Below are positions 6,895-14,367 of a stretch of 17,351 bases of DNA, in pieces. Source of the stretch: JBCBGF01 sp039820585 (GTDB taxonomy: Bacteria > Pseudomonadota > Alphaproteobacteria > Rhodobacterales > Rhodobacteraceae); assembly GCA_039820585.1 (NCBI GenBank), contig JBCBPV010000078.1, positions 1 through 17,351 on the forward strand, given 5' to 3'. A program made the translations under genes and the position numbers. Below the pieces are notes generated by a model that worked only from the letters and a program-made list of their open reading frames with translations, was not told the origin of the DNA and searched no databases. Each line of letters opens with the position of its first letter. Position 1 is the first letter of the stretch.

Positions 6895-8226
6895 TCACGT
6901 GAGGCTGGCGTGAATGTCCTCGGCGGCATCGCGCCCCTCGGCCACGGCGGTCACGGTCAGATCATCCCCCCCCGCGGCGCAGTCGCCCCCGGCCCAGACG
7001 CCGGGCAAAGACGTGCGCCCCGTCTCGGTGACCGCAATCTTGCCACCGGACAGCGCCAGGTCGAGCGCCATCTCTTCCAGCGTCTGGCCGATAGCCTTGA
7101 ACACCTGATCGGCGGCCAAGCGGAAGGTCTCGCCCGTGCCTTCCAATCCGTTCGGGCCGCTGCGCGTATACTCGAACTCCACCTCGCGCACCGCGCCATT
7201 GCCATGCACAGCGACAGGCATCGCGTCGGTCACGATCCGCACGCCTTTTGAAGCCGCTAAGTCTTGCTCATACTTGCTGGCAGACATCCGATCGCGGCCC
7301 CGGCGATAGACGATCGACACCGCCTCGGCCCCTAAGAGCCTTGATTGAACCGCGGCGTCGACGGCGGTCATCCCGCCGCCGATCACCACGACATTGCGGC
7401 CCACCGGCAGGGAGGATACATCGCTGGCCTGCCGCAATTCTGATATGAAATCCACGGCGTCGCGCACGCCGTCCTTGTCTTCCCCGTCGCTGCGCAGGGC
7501 ATTCACGCCCGCCAGCCCGATGCCGAGGAACACCGCGTCAAATTCGTCCTTCAGCGCCGGAAGGCTTAACCCAGCACCCAGTTTCTGGCCCAGCTCAAAC
7601 GTGATCCCGCCGATCTGCAGCAGCCAGTCGACTTCGGCCTGCGCGAAATCGCCCACGGTTTTGTAGCTGGCGATACCGAACTCATTCAGCCCGCCGGGCT
7701 TCTCGCGACCGTCGTAGATCACGACGTCATGGCCCTTCATCGCCAACCGGTGGGCGCAAGCCAGCCCCGCAGGCCCCGCACCAACGACAGCGATGCGCTT
7801 GCCAGTGGAGACCGCCCGCTCAAAGGGATGCACGCCTTTGGCCATCAGGCTGTCGGTGGCGTGGCGCTGCAAGCGCCCGATTTCGACCGGTTTGCCTTCG
7901 GCCGCCTCGCGCACGCAGGCCTCTTCACACAGGGTCTCGGTCGGGCAGACGCGGGCGCACATGCCGCCCAAGATGTTCTGGTCGAGGATCGTCTTGGCCG
8001 CCGCATCTGGGTTGCCCGCCTGGATTTGGCGGATGAAAAGCGGGATATCGATCGCCGTCGGGCACGCCGCGATGCACGGCGCGTCGTAGCAAAAATAACA
8101 CCGATCCGCGGCCACCGCGGCCTCGTGCCCATCGTAAGGCGCGTGCAAGTCGGCGAAGTTTTCGGCGTATTCCTCTGGCGACAGACGGCCGGGCACGACA
8201 CCCGGTGTCATTTGGCTATTGGACAT
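6895..8226 (-). CDS. preT: NAD(P)-dependent oxidoreductase subunit PreT of dihydropyrimidine dehydrogenase
   Basis: 443 residues, about 30 longer than E. coli PreT. The N-terminal Fe-S domain has Cys43/46/51/55 and Cys90/94/100/104, as in the glutamate synthase small subunit and DPD N-terminus. An FAD Rossmann motif VVGAGPAG follows at 147-154, a second dinucleotide site VIGGGMTAVD at 281-290 with YRRG at 307-310, and the FAD-closing AGGDCAAGGDD motif near the C-terminus. It passes electrons from NAD(P)H through FAD and Fe-S clusters to PreA. It is the first gene of the minus-strand operon preT-DUF1428-membrane protein-preA. A RutR-like palindrome lies 46 nt upstream of ATG 8226. The ribosome binding site is modest (GGGGTAAG). 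Confidence 0.93.
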   Translation of the reverse strand: MSNSQMTPGVVPGRLSPEEYAENFADLHAPYDGHEAAVAADRCYFCYDAPCIAACPTAIDIPLFIRQIQAGNPDAAAKTILDQNILGGMCARVCPTETLCEEACVREAAEGKPVEIGRLQRHATDSLMAKGVHPFERAVSTGKRIAVVGAGPAGLACAHRLAMKGHDVVIYDGREKPGGLNEFGIASYKTVGDFAQAEVDWLLQIGGITFELGQKLGAGLSLPALKDEFDAVFLGIGLAGVNALRSDGEDKDGVRDAVDFISELRQASDVSSLPVGRNVVVIGGGMTAVDAAVQSRLLGAEAVSIVYRRGRDRMSASKYEQDLAASKGVRIVTDAMPVAVHGNGAVREVEFEYTRSGPNGLEGTGETFRLAADQVFKAIGQTLEEMALDLALSGGKIAVTETGRTSLPGVWAGGDCAAGGDDLTVTAVAEGRDAAEDIHASLT

Positions 8227-8272
8227 GGCTTACCCCATTGGCTTTGAACGAAACCTTGCCACAACCCAAAGT

Positions 8273-8288
8273 TTTATCAACTGGTAAA
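8273..8288. promoter_or_regulatory. Candidate RutR operator upstream of preT and accB
   Basis: TTTATCAACTGGTAAA matches the E. coli RutR consensus at 11 of 14 defined positions and is itself a near-perfect palindrome with one mismatched pair. It is AT-rich against a GC-rich background. It lies 46 nt upstream of preT (minus) and 169 nt upstream of accB (plus), much the same distance from preT as the 3581-3596 box is from the aminotransferase. Binding is inferred. Confidence 0.5.
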
Positions 8289-8291
8289 TTT

Positions 8292-8297
8292 TTGACA
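8292..8297 (+). promoter_or_regulatory. Possible -35 element for accBC
   Basis: A perfect TTGACA on the plus strand, 3 bp beyond the candidate RutR operator. The best -10 candidates at suitable spacing (around 8313-8320) are poor, and accB starts 160 nt downstream, so this is a weak assignment. Confidence 0.25.
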
Positions 8298-8457
8298 GGC
8301 CAAGGATTGCCCGAAATTCCTGCACGCTGTCCCCGCCGTGGCGCGCTTTGCGGCGGATTTGCACCGAGAACATGGGTAGATAAGGCGCGCACTGGCGCTT
8401 TTCACCGCCAAGCCCCTCGCGTATAAGCCCAAAAAAGCAGGCACGGGTGAGGACAAC

Positions 8458-8937
8458 ATGACAGAGAAACCCCACGCAACGGATGTGGAGTTCATTCAGG
8501 CGCTGGCGAGCATTCTGAAAGAAAACGACCTGACCGAATTGCAGGTCAAACGCGAGTATGGCGAAAGCGACAGCCTGAACGTCCGTGTCAGCCGCGGTGG
8601 TCCGGTGGTGACTGCCCCCCTCGCCGCCCCTGCCCCGGCAGCGCCTGTACCGGCGACCGAGGCTGCACCGGCCGCCGAGGCGTCTGGCGACCCGGCGGTC
8701 CATCCCGGTGCTGTGGCCTCGCCCATGGTGGGCACGGCCTATCTGGCCCCGGAACCTGGGGCGGCCAATTTTGTTTCTGTCGGTGACAAGGTCAGCGAAG
8801 GGCAAACGCTGATGATCGTCGAAGCAATGAAAACGATGAACCACATCCCGGCGCCAAAGGGCGGCACGGTCAAGCGGATCCTCGTGGAAGATGGTGCGCC
8901 CGTGGAATTCGGCGCGCCCCTTATGATCGTCGAGTAG
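8458..8937 (+). CDS. accB: Acetyl-CoA carboxylase biotin carboxyl carrier protein
   Basis: 159 residues. The N-terminal segment (1-45) is followed by an Ala/Pro-rich flexible linker (about 50-80) and a C-terminal biotinyl domain with the biotinylation site EAMKTM, Lys125, and the terminal APLMIVE typical of the family. It carries carboxybiotin between AccC and the carboxyltransferase AccAD in the first step of fatty acid synthesis. ATG 8458 is preceded by GTGAGGA at about 6 nt. accC starts 5 nt after its stop, so the two are co-translated. It diverges from preT across 231 bp containing a RutR-like palindrome. Confidence 0.95.
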   Translation: MTEKPHATDVEFIQALASILKENDLTELQVKREYGESDSLNVRVSRGGPVVTAPLAAPAPAAPVPATEAAPAAEASGDPAVHPGAVASPMVGTAYLAPEPGAANFVSVGDKVSEGQTLMIVEAMKTMNHIPAPKGGTVKRILVEDGAPVEFGAPLMIVE

Positions 8938-8942
8938 GCGCG

Positions 8943-10289
8943 ATGTTCGACAAGATCCTGATCGCCAACCGGGGCGAGATCGCCCTGCGCGTGGTGCGCG
9001 CCTGTCGCGAGATGGGCATCAAATCGGTGGCCGTGCATTCCACCGCCGATGCCGACGCGATGCATGTGCGCATGGCCGATGAGAGCGTCTGTATTGGCCC
9101 CGCGTCGTCTACCCAAAGCTATCTGTCGATGCCCGCCATCATCTCAGCCTGCGAGATTACGGGCGCGCAGGCGATCCATCCAGGCTATGGCTTCTTGTCG
9201 GAGAACGCTCAATTTGTGCAGATCGTAGAAGACCACGAAATCACGTTCATCGGCCCCTCCGCCGAACACATCCGGGTCATGGGCGACAAGATTACCGCCA
9301 AGGACACGATGAAGGATTTGGGCGTGCCTTGCGTTCCCGGCTCGGACGGTGGGGTGCCGGATTATGAGACCGCGCAGGACGTCGCGGCTGAGATCGGGTT
9401 CCCGGTCATCATCAAGGCCACTGCAGGCGGTGGCGGGCGTGGCATGAAGCTGGCGCGATCTGCAGACGATCTGGAAACCGCGTTCCGCACCGCGCGGGCC
9501 GAGGGCAAGGCCGCGTTTGGCAATGACGAAGTGTATATCGAGAAATACCTCGGCAAACCGCGCCATATCGAGATTCAAGTCTTCGGTGACGGCAAGGGTA
9601 ACGCGGTGCATCTGGGTGAGCGGGACTGTTCGCTCCAGCGCCGCCACCAGAAGGTGTTCGAAGAAGCCCCCGGCCCTACAATTGATGCTGAAACCCGCGC
9701 CAAAATCGGCAAGGTCTGTGCCGATGCTGTGGCCTCGATCAACTATATCGGGGCGGGCACGATTGAGTTTTTGTATGAGAACGGCGAGTTCTATTTCATC
9801 GAAATGAACACCCGCCTTCAGGTCGAACACCCTGTGACCGAGGCGATTTTTGGCGTCGATCTGGTGCGTGAACAAATTCGTGTTGCCGCGAATCTTCCGA
9901 TGTCGTTTGGTCAGCATGATCTGACCATCGACGGCCACGCGATTGAGATCCGGCTGAATGCCGAAAAGCTGCCGAATTTCGCCCCGTCCCCTGGCCGCAT
10001 CAGCCAATACCACGCGCCCGGCGGCCTGGGCGTTCGGATGGATAGCGCGCTTTACGATGGCTATTCGATCCCGCCCTATTACGACAGCCTGATCGGAAAA
10101 CTGATCGTGCACGGCCGCGATCGGCCTGAGGCGCTGGCCCGGCTCAACCGCGCCTTGGGTGAGTTGATCGTGGACGGCGTCGACACCACGATCCCGCTGT
10201 TTCACGCGCTGCTGGCCGAACAGGCGATCCATACCGGATCCTACGATATTCACTGGCTGGAGAAGTGGTTGGAAGAGGCGGACAGCTGA
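8943..10289 (+). CDS. accC: Acetyl-CoA carboxylase biotin carboxylase subunit
   Basis: 448 residues, the usual length. The N-terminal ILIANRGEIALR motif, the ATP-grasp glycine-rich loop ATAGGGGRGMKLA (159-171) and the catalytic EMNTRLQVEHPVTE (287-300, with Glu287, Arg291, Gln293 and Glu295 equivalent to E. coli 288/292/294/296) are all present. It carboxylates biotin on AccB using ATP and bicarbonate in the cytoplasm. It is the second gene of accB-accC, and aat follows 42 nt later on the same strand. Confidence 0.97.
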   Translation: MFDKILIANRGEIALRVVRACREMGIKSVAVHSTADADAMHVRMADESVCIGPASSTQSYLSMPAIISACEITGAQAIHPGYGFLSENAQFVQIVEDHEITFIGPSAEHIRVMGDKITAKDTMKDLGVPCVPGSDGGVPDYETAQDVAAEIGFPVIIKATAGGGGRGMKLARSADDLETAFRTARAEGKAAFGNDEVYIEKYLGKPRHIEIQVFGDGKGNAVHLGERDCSLQRRHQKVFEEAPGPTIDAETRAKIGKVCADAVASINYIGAGTIEFLYENGEFYFIEMNTRLQVEHPVTEAIFGVDLVREQIRVAANLPMSFGQHDLTIDGHAIEIRLNAEKLPNFAPSPGRISQYHAPGGLGVRMDSALYDGYSIPPYYDSLIGKLIVHGRDRPEALARLNRALGELIVDGVDTTIPLFHALLAEQAIHTGSYDIHWLEKWLEEADS

Positions 10290-10331
10290 TCCGCTGGCCT
10301 TCCCCCGATCTCGAGGTAACCTGAGCGGGCC

Positions 10332-10970
10332 ATGCCACAGGACCTCACGCCAGAGTTGTTGCTGCAAGCCTATGCCAGCGGGATTTTTCCCATGGCCGAG
10401 CATCGCGACGACCCGGAAGTGTTCTGGGTCGATCCCAACGAACGCGGGATTATTCCGCTGGACGGGTTCCATATCTCACGCTCGCTGCGTCGTCGGATCC
10501 GTAGCGGAGTGTTCCGTGTTACAATCAACGAAGACTTCGAAGGCGTCATTGACGGCTGCGCAGGGCGGCCCGAGACCTGGATCAACCCGACGATCCGCGC
10601 GCTTTACTCGGGCCTGTTCCGGCGCGGCAAGGCGCATTCGCTTGAGGTCTGGGATGGCTCGACGCTGGCAGGCGGGGTCTACGGCGTGACGCTTGGCGGG
10701 GCATTTTTCGGGGAAAGCATGTTTTCGCGGCGCACCGATGCCTCAAAGGTGGCCTTGGCCTATCTGGTTGATCGACTGCGCGAGGGTGGGTTTCGCCTGT
10801 TCGATGCGCAGTTTCTGACCGCGCATCTGGCCAGCCTGGGCGCTGTTGAGATCCCGCGATCCGCTTATCATCTGCTACTGCGCGAAGCATTGGGTCTTGC
10901 CGCGGATTTCGAGGCGCCGCGCGTGCCCACCCCTTACGAGGTGCTGCAGCGGATGACCCAGACATCATAG
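10332..10970 (+). CDS. aat: Leucyl/phenylalanyl-tRNA-protein transferase
   Basis: 212 residues. It has the family opening LLQAYASGIFPMAE, FWVDPNERGIIPL (about 36-48), WDGSTLAGGVYGVTLGGAFFGESMFS (core GNAT-like fold) and FDAQFLTAHLASLGAVEIPR near the C-terminus. It adds Leu or Phe from aminoacyl-tRNA to proteins with N-terminal Arg or Lys, marking them for ClpS/ClpAP degradation (bacterial N-end rule). It follows accC by 42 nt. No strong ribosome binding site is seen next to ATG 10332. The last 37 nt overlap the convergent DUF2155 gene. Confidence 0.95.
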   Translation: MPQDLTPELLLQAYASGIFPMAEHRDDPEVFWVDPNERGIIPLDGFHISRSLRRRIRSGVFRVTINEDFEGVIDGCAGRPETWINPTIRALYSGLFRRGKAHSLEVWDGSTLAGGVYGVTLGGAFFGESMFSRRTDASKVALAYLVDRLREGGFRLFDAQFLTAHLASLGAVEIPRSAYHLLLREALGLAADFEAPRVPTPYEVLQRMTQTS

Positions 10971-11941
10971 CGCGGATGATCCAGTGCGCTAAGCGCCGGG
11001 CTGGCGGCCAGCATCCAGCCTTGGAAGGCGGGATCGGACAGGCCATCCACCGTAATATCAAGCCAAGCATAAGCGTTGCCCGCGGGGTTCGCGACCGGAT
11101 AACGACACTCTGACAGTAACACAGACAGCCGTCCCAACCGCGCGGTTTCGCCCACTGACAGCTCGATATCGCGCACAATGCCCGACACCTTGTCGAGCCC
11201 GCGCAACACCGCGCCTGGGGCCGTTTCGACCGCTTCCAATGGTGCGGACCGTGGCCGCAGACCAAGCAGTTCAGACGTTGAGCCGCCCAGCGTTTCCACC
11301 ACAATCGCGCCGCTGATGATCTCTTCCGCGGGGCGCAATTCCGGCAGGCCGTCGGCTGTTTGGCTCTCGGCCGTTTCTTCACGCAGGGCGTTCAGCACAT
11401 CCTCGACCACCGGCGCAATGGTATCATCCGCAGGCTCTTCCGGTTCTACAACGAGGACTTCCAACGTCGCCAACCCCTCCTCCGCGACCACGGCAGGCGC
11501 GGCACCGCGCGGTCGTGGCCGATTGCGGGCCAGAGGCGTGGCGGGCGCTTGCACGAAGACCGCCCCTCCGGTGGTGGGGGTCTGAGGCGCGGGCAGAATG
11601 GTGGGCGTAACGGTGGCTGCGGCCTCAAGCGATTGTTCCACCCGGTCGGTCAGGCCGGGCAACGTATCGCCAGCATCGGCGGTGGCAGGAACCGCAGCAT
11701 CCGACCGGTTCGGCGAGACGACACGCGCACCACCTTCCACCGGGCGCGGGCGGGGACGCGTGCCCCAAACGGCACGCGGGACCACGTTGATCCCGGGCCG
11801 CGCGGTATCGCTTATCGTCGGCAGGGTGCGCTCGCGCACTTGCGGCAAGGCATCGGACGGTGCAGGGAACACCGGCAGACTGCTGCCGTCCTGAGCCACC
11901 AGCGGCGTCGCGATCAGGCAGGCGATCAGCGCCGCGCGCAT
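10934..11941 (-). CDS. Secreted DUF2155 domain protein with long disordered N-terminal extension
   Basis: 335 residues. A signal peptide (1-16, MRAALIACLIATPLVAQ) is followed by a Pro/Ala/Thr/Glu-rich, probably disordered region (about 18-240). The DUF2155 domain comes last (about 243-332): VLRGLDKVSGIVRDIEL, GRLSVLLSECRYP, QGWMLAASPALSALDHPRYDVWVIRC. The paired cysteines 279 and 332 could form a disulfide. It is predicted periplasmic; its function is unknown. The ATG overlaps the mlaD stop by one base (TAATG), showing translational coupling. Most DUF2155 proteins I recall are much shorter, so the middle region is unusual. The 3' end overlaps aat by 37 nt on the opposite strand. Confidence 0.88.
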   Translation of the reverse strand: MRAALIACLIATPLVAQDGSSLPVFPAPSDALPQVRERTLPTISDTARPGINVVPRAVWGTRPRPRPVEGGARVVSPNRSDAAVPATADAGDTLPGLTDRVEQSLEAAATVTPTILPAPQTPTTGGAVFVQAPATPLARNRPRPRGAAPAVVAEEGLATLEVLVVEPEEPADDTIAPVVEDVLNALREETAESQTADGLPELRPAEEIISGAIVVETLGGSTSELLGLRPRSAPLEAVETAPGAVLRGLDKVSGIVRDIELSVGETARLGRLSVLLSECRYPVANPAGNAYAWLDITVDGLSDPAFQGWMLAASPALSALDHPRYDVWVIRCSTS

Positions 11942-12390
11942 TAGTCTGATCCGTCGCCGGCGACGAAACTCAGCAGCAGCGAAATAAGCGAGACCGAGCT
12001 TTCGGTGTCGATCACTTCATCCCCGGGCTCATAATCAAATGCCGATCCGCCCGGCAAAACCTCAACAAACGTACCGCCCAACAGGCCTTCGGACGCAATG
12101 ACGAGAGATGTGTCATCGGGCAGCCGGATCGCATCGTCGATGGAAAAACTGGCCACTGCGCGGAAAGAGCTTGGGTCAAGCTCCAGCCCCGTTACCGTCC
12201 CGACCTTAACACCTGCCATGCGCACGTCCGTGCCCACCGTCACCCCTTCAGCCGAGCGAAAGCTCGCCGTAAGGTTATAGTTGCCTGCGGTTGCCTGAAC
12301 GCTGCTGAACTGGCTGGCATAGACAAGAAAGCCCGCGGCGGCGGCAACGACCACGCCGCCCACGATCACTTCGGTTGTGTGCGAACTCAT
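11941..12390 (-). CDS. mlaD: MCE-domain outer membrane lipid asymmetry protein MlaD
   Basis: 149 residues. One N-terminal membrane helix (about 8-25, EVIVGGVVVAAAAGFLVY) is followed by an MCE/MlaD domain with FRSAEGVTVGTDVRMAGVKVGTV (44-66), EGLLGGTFVEVLPGG and a hydrophobic C-terminal helix (SLISLLLSF) thought to line the lipid tunnel. MlaD hexamers bind phospholipid in the periplasm for the MlaFEDB transporter. ATG 12390 was chosen because residues 1-26 of a longer frame lie inside the upstream gene and the family begins MSxxxxEVxVG. It is 4 nt after the NDUFA12 stop and overlaps the DUF2155 start by 1 nt. The other mla genes are not in the window. Confidence 0.92.
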   Translation of the reverse strand: MSSHTTEVIVGGVVVAAAAGFLVYASQFSSVQATAGNYNLTASFRSAEGVTVGTDVRMAGVKVGTVTGLELDPSSFRAVASFSIDDAIRLPDDTSLVIASEGLLGGTFVEVLPGGSAFDYEPGDEVIDTESSVSLISLLLSFVAGDGSD

Positions 12391-12394
12391 GGGC

Positions 12395-12778
12395 CTATTC
12401 CGGTTGCCAGGCTTCGTAGTCGGACCGCGGCTCAGGCTCGGGCCGCCGGATCGAACCGGGCGGGGCATAGGCCAACGCGGTTCCGGTCAGGTTTTCCTGA
12501 TGCGGCTTTTCCCAGTCCTTGCGCGCAAGCGGCGCGGTGGTGGGCGGCTCGTCCCAGGTGCGGTGCAGCCAGCCGTGCCAATCGGGGCTGATCCGGCTTG
12601 CCTCTGCCTCGCCATTGAAGACGACCCAGCGCCGACTGCCATCTGCGGTCTCATAAAACACGTTGCCCTGTGCGTCTTCGCCGACACGCTTGCCTTTGCG
12701 CCAGGTGAACAGCTGGGTGCCAAGGGTCTGGCTGTCCCACCATGTCACTGCACGAAACAGGGTTCTGAGGATGCCCAT
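12395..12778 (-). CDS. NADH:ubiquinone oxidoreductase NDUFA12 (B17.2) family subunit
   Basis: 127 residues. Family features visible are the N-terminal TLFTW-like LGTQLFTWRKGKRVGEDAQGN, YYE-like VFYET, RRWVVFNGEAEASRISPDWHGWLHRTWDEPP, and the C-terminal GSIRRPEPEPRSDYEAWQPE. This is an alphaproteobacterial and mitochondrial accessory subunit on the peripheral arm of complex I, encoded outside the main nuo operon. ATG 12778 has AGGAG (12786-12790) 7 nt upstream; a longer frame to 12886 has no such support. It is the first gene of a compact minus-strand operon with mlaD and the DUF2155 gene. Confidence 0.93.
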   Translation of the reverse strand: MGILRTLFRAVTWWDSQTLGTQLFTWRKGKRVGEDAQGNVFYETADGSRRWVVFNGEAEASRISPDWHGWLHRTWDEPPTTAPLARKDWEKPHQENLTGTALAYAPPGSIRRPEPEPRSDYEAWQPE

Positions 12779-12893
12779 GGGCGGTCTCCTGAACTGGTTG
12801 GGTCCGGTATGGCGGAATGGGCGGCAGAGGTCCAGACGGATGGGGCCGCCTGCGGGGATTTGCGCCAGGTGTCGCTGGCGGCGCACGGAGGCG

Positions 12894-13631
12894 TTACCTC
12901 AGCGCCAGCGCGGCCCTGTACCACCCGCGTTTTACCTCTGCCAACAGGCGTTGGGATGTGCTGCGGGGGCGTTTGGACAGGGTGCTGCCGCCCAGATCGG
13001 CCGAGATATCGTGGATACCGCTGGGCCAGACGACCATAGGGGTCACGCCGGTGTGCCAGGTCATCTGCAGTGTGGTGTCCACGGGCCTGTCAAACCGCTC
13101 TGTCGCGGTCAAGAGCCGCTCAGCCGCACGCCGACCGACAATCTGAGCTTGCATCCCCAGCGCGACGCGGCGCGGATAGAACAAGCGCGCCGGGGCGTCC
13201 TCGGCCACCATTTGGGCCGGGGTCTCACGCGGTTTCCATGGCAGCCGGATCCAGCTTTCGTCCGAGGCGTGCGCGAGGGCGAGGTCAAAAGCGCGGTCAA
13301 AGGTGTCCGGTTCCAACGCAACGTCATCTTCGATGATAAGGCCTGCCTCGCTCGTCCCGCCTGCAATCCTGTCCCAAGCCGCCCGGTGGCTGAGGAAAAC
13401 TGCGATCTCTGTCTCTGCCAGCGGGAACGGATAGCGTGGGCGCAGGCGCGCGGACGTGTCGTAGCGCGCCCGGTCGGCCGGTGACAGAGCATCGGCATCC
13501 ACGGCTGGCACGATCTCAGCCGGACAGGGAAGCGTCGCGATCAGTTCGGCCACATGTGCGGCCCGCGCCGTGGCCCGCTCAAGGTGAATGATGTACCCGG
13601 TGATCGCGCTCACGGCCCACCTGCCCTGCAT
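12894..13631 (-). CDS. Glycosyltransferase family 25 (LPS/LOS biosynthesis type)
   Basis: 245 residues. GYIIHLERATAR (12-23) is the family opening, FLSHRAAWDRI (79-89) follows, and LIIEDDVAL (98-106) contains the metal-binding acidic triad Glu101-Asp102-Asp103. GT25 enzymes transfer sugars, often galactose, to lipopolysaccharide or other surface glycans in the cytoplasm; the sugar and acceptor are unknown here. The start is uncertain: ATG 13631 has only a weak site, while GTG 13613 (beginning at residue 7) follows AGGTGGG and would also keep the whole domain. It lies 44 nt after the secreted nuclease gene and 115 nt before NDUFA12. Its local context does not include other glycan genes. Confidence 0.85.
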   Translation of the reverse strand: MQGRWAVSAITGYIIHLERATARAAHVAELIATLPCPAEIVPAVDADALSPADRARYDTSARLRPRYPFPLAETEIAVFLSHRAAWDRIAGGTSEAGLIIEDDVALEPDTFDRAFDLALAHASDESWIRLPWKPRETPAQMVAEDAPARLFYPRRVALGMQAQIVGRRAAERLLTATERFDRPVDTTLQMTWHTGVTPMVVWPSGIHDISADLGGSTLSKRPRSTSQRLLAEVKRGWYRAALALR

Positions 13632-13675
13632 AGATGCCCGTCTCTACCCCGAGGCGGGCGCTCTGGAAAGACGCG

Positions 13676-14317
13676 CTAGCGCCGGGCCCGGCGCCAGCCT
13701 GCTGCGCGGGCCTCGGCCTCGGAACAAAACCAGCGCTCACCGCGGGCGGTGTTGACCTGGGTGCGTGCGTAGTGCTCTTGCCCGGGCATGTGGTAAATGT
13801 GCCCGCCGGAGGAGATGTTGCCCTTGATCGCGCACCCCTCAGGCGCGGCGCTGACCGGCACCTGCGCGTTGCGGAACGCTTGAGGCGCGGTCATTTGCGA
13901 GCCGAAGATGCCCCGCCCGGCCACCACGGCCTCTTTTTCGATATCGACATAATCGCTGGAATACCGCCGAAAGGCTGTGGCCAGCCCGGCAGACACCAGC
14001 GCTGCGCCCAGATCCTTGCCGCGCACCTGGCACCGCGCGACGACCCGGCCATAGCGGTCGCGATCGAGCGCCTCGCAGCGCGCGCGTTTGCCTTCATAGA
14101 GGCCGCGCGCCTGCTCTTCGACCCAGCGCCCACAGGCCCAAACCGCGCCGTCGGGCCGCATGCAGGTCTGGTTTGCTTCCGGCGCATCGATCCCGTACAG
14201 ACGCACCCGCGTGCTGCCCACGTCCAGCGTGTCGCCGTCGATCACGCGGATCGGGCCGGACGGATTGGCCGCGACAGGAGTGGCGAGCCCCATAAAAACG
14301 ATCAAAACCCACTTCAT
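13676..14317 (-). CDS. Secreted staphylococcal nuclease-like (thermonuclease) protein with C-terminal WFCSEAEA module
   Basis: 213 residues. A signal peptide (1-17, MKWVLIVFMGLATPVAA) is followed by an SNase domain: VIDGDTLDV (25-33), VRLYGIDAPE (38-47) and DRYGRVVARC (87-96). Arg39, Glu47 and Arg91 correspond to catalytic Arg35, Glu43 and Arg87 of the S. aureus enzyme, and Asp29 and Asp44 to calcium ligands, so it should be active. The C-terminus (about 161-208) has IKGNISS, IYHMPGQ and GERWFCSEAEARAAGW, a small conserved module found on other secreted nucleases. ATG 14317 is preferred over an in-frame GTG at 14335 because it gives a clean signal peptide. It probably degrades extracellular or periplasmic nucleic acid. 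It lies 50 nt after the hemerythrin gene. Confidence 0.88.
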   Translation of the reverse strand: MKWVLIVFMGLATPVAANPSGPIRVIDGDTLDVGSTRVRLYGIDAPEANQTCMRPDGAVWACGRWVEEQARGLYEGKRARCEALDRDRYGRVVARCQVRGKDLGAALVSAGLATAFRRYSSDYVDIEKEAVVAGRGIFGSQMTAPQAFRNAQVPVSAAPEGCAIKGNISSGGHIYHMPGQEHYARTQVNTARGERWFCSEAEARAAGWRRARR

Positions 14318-14367
14318 GCGGCCTATCGGGACCACAGAACCGTGGCACCATGATGGCCGTCAGGCGG

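Noticed and set aside
9144..10472. Long minus-strand open frame (442 codons) opposite accC
   Set aside because: It mirrors the biotin carboxylase gene and has no recognisable domain; it runs into aat as well.
12395..12886. Longer NDUFA12 start at 12886
   Set aside because: The added 36 residues do not fit the family, and AGGAG at 12786-12790 supports ATG 12778.
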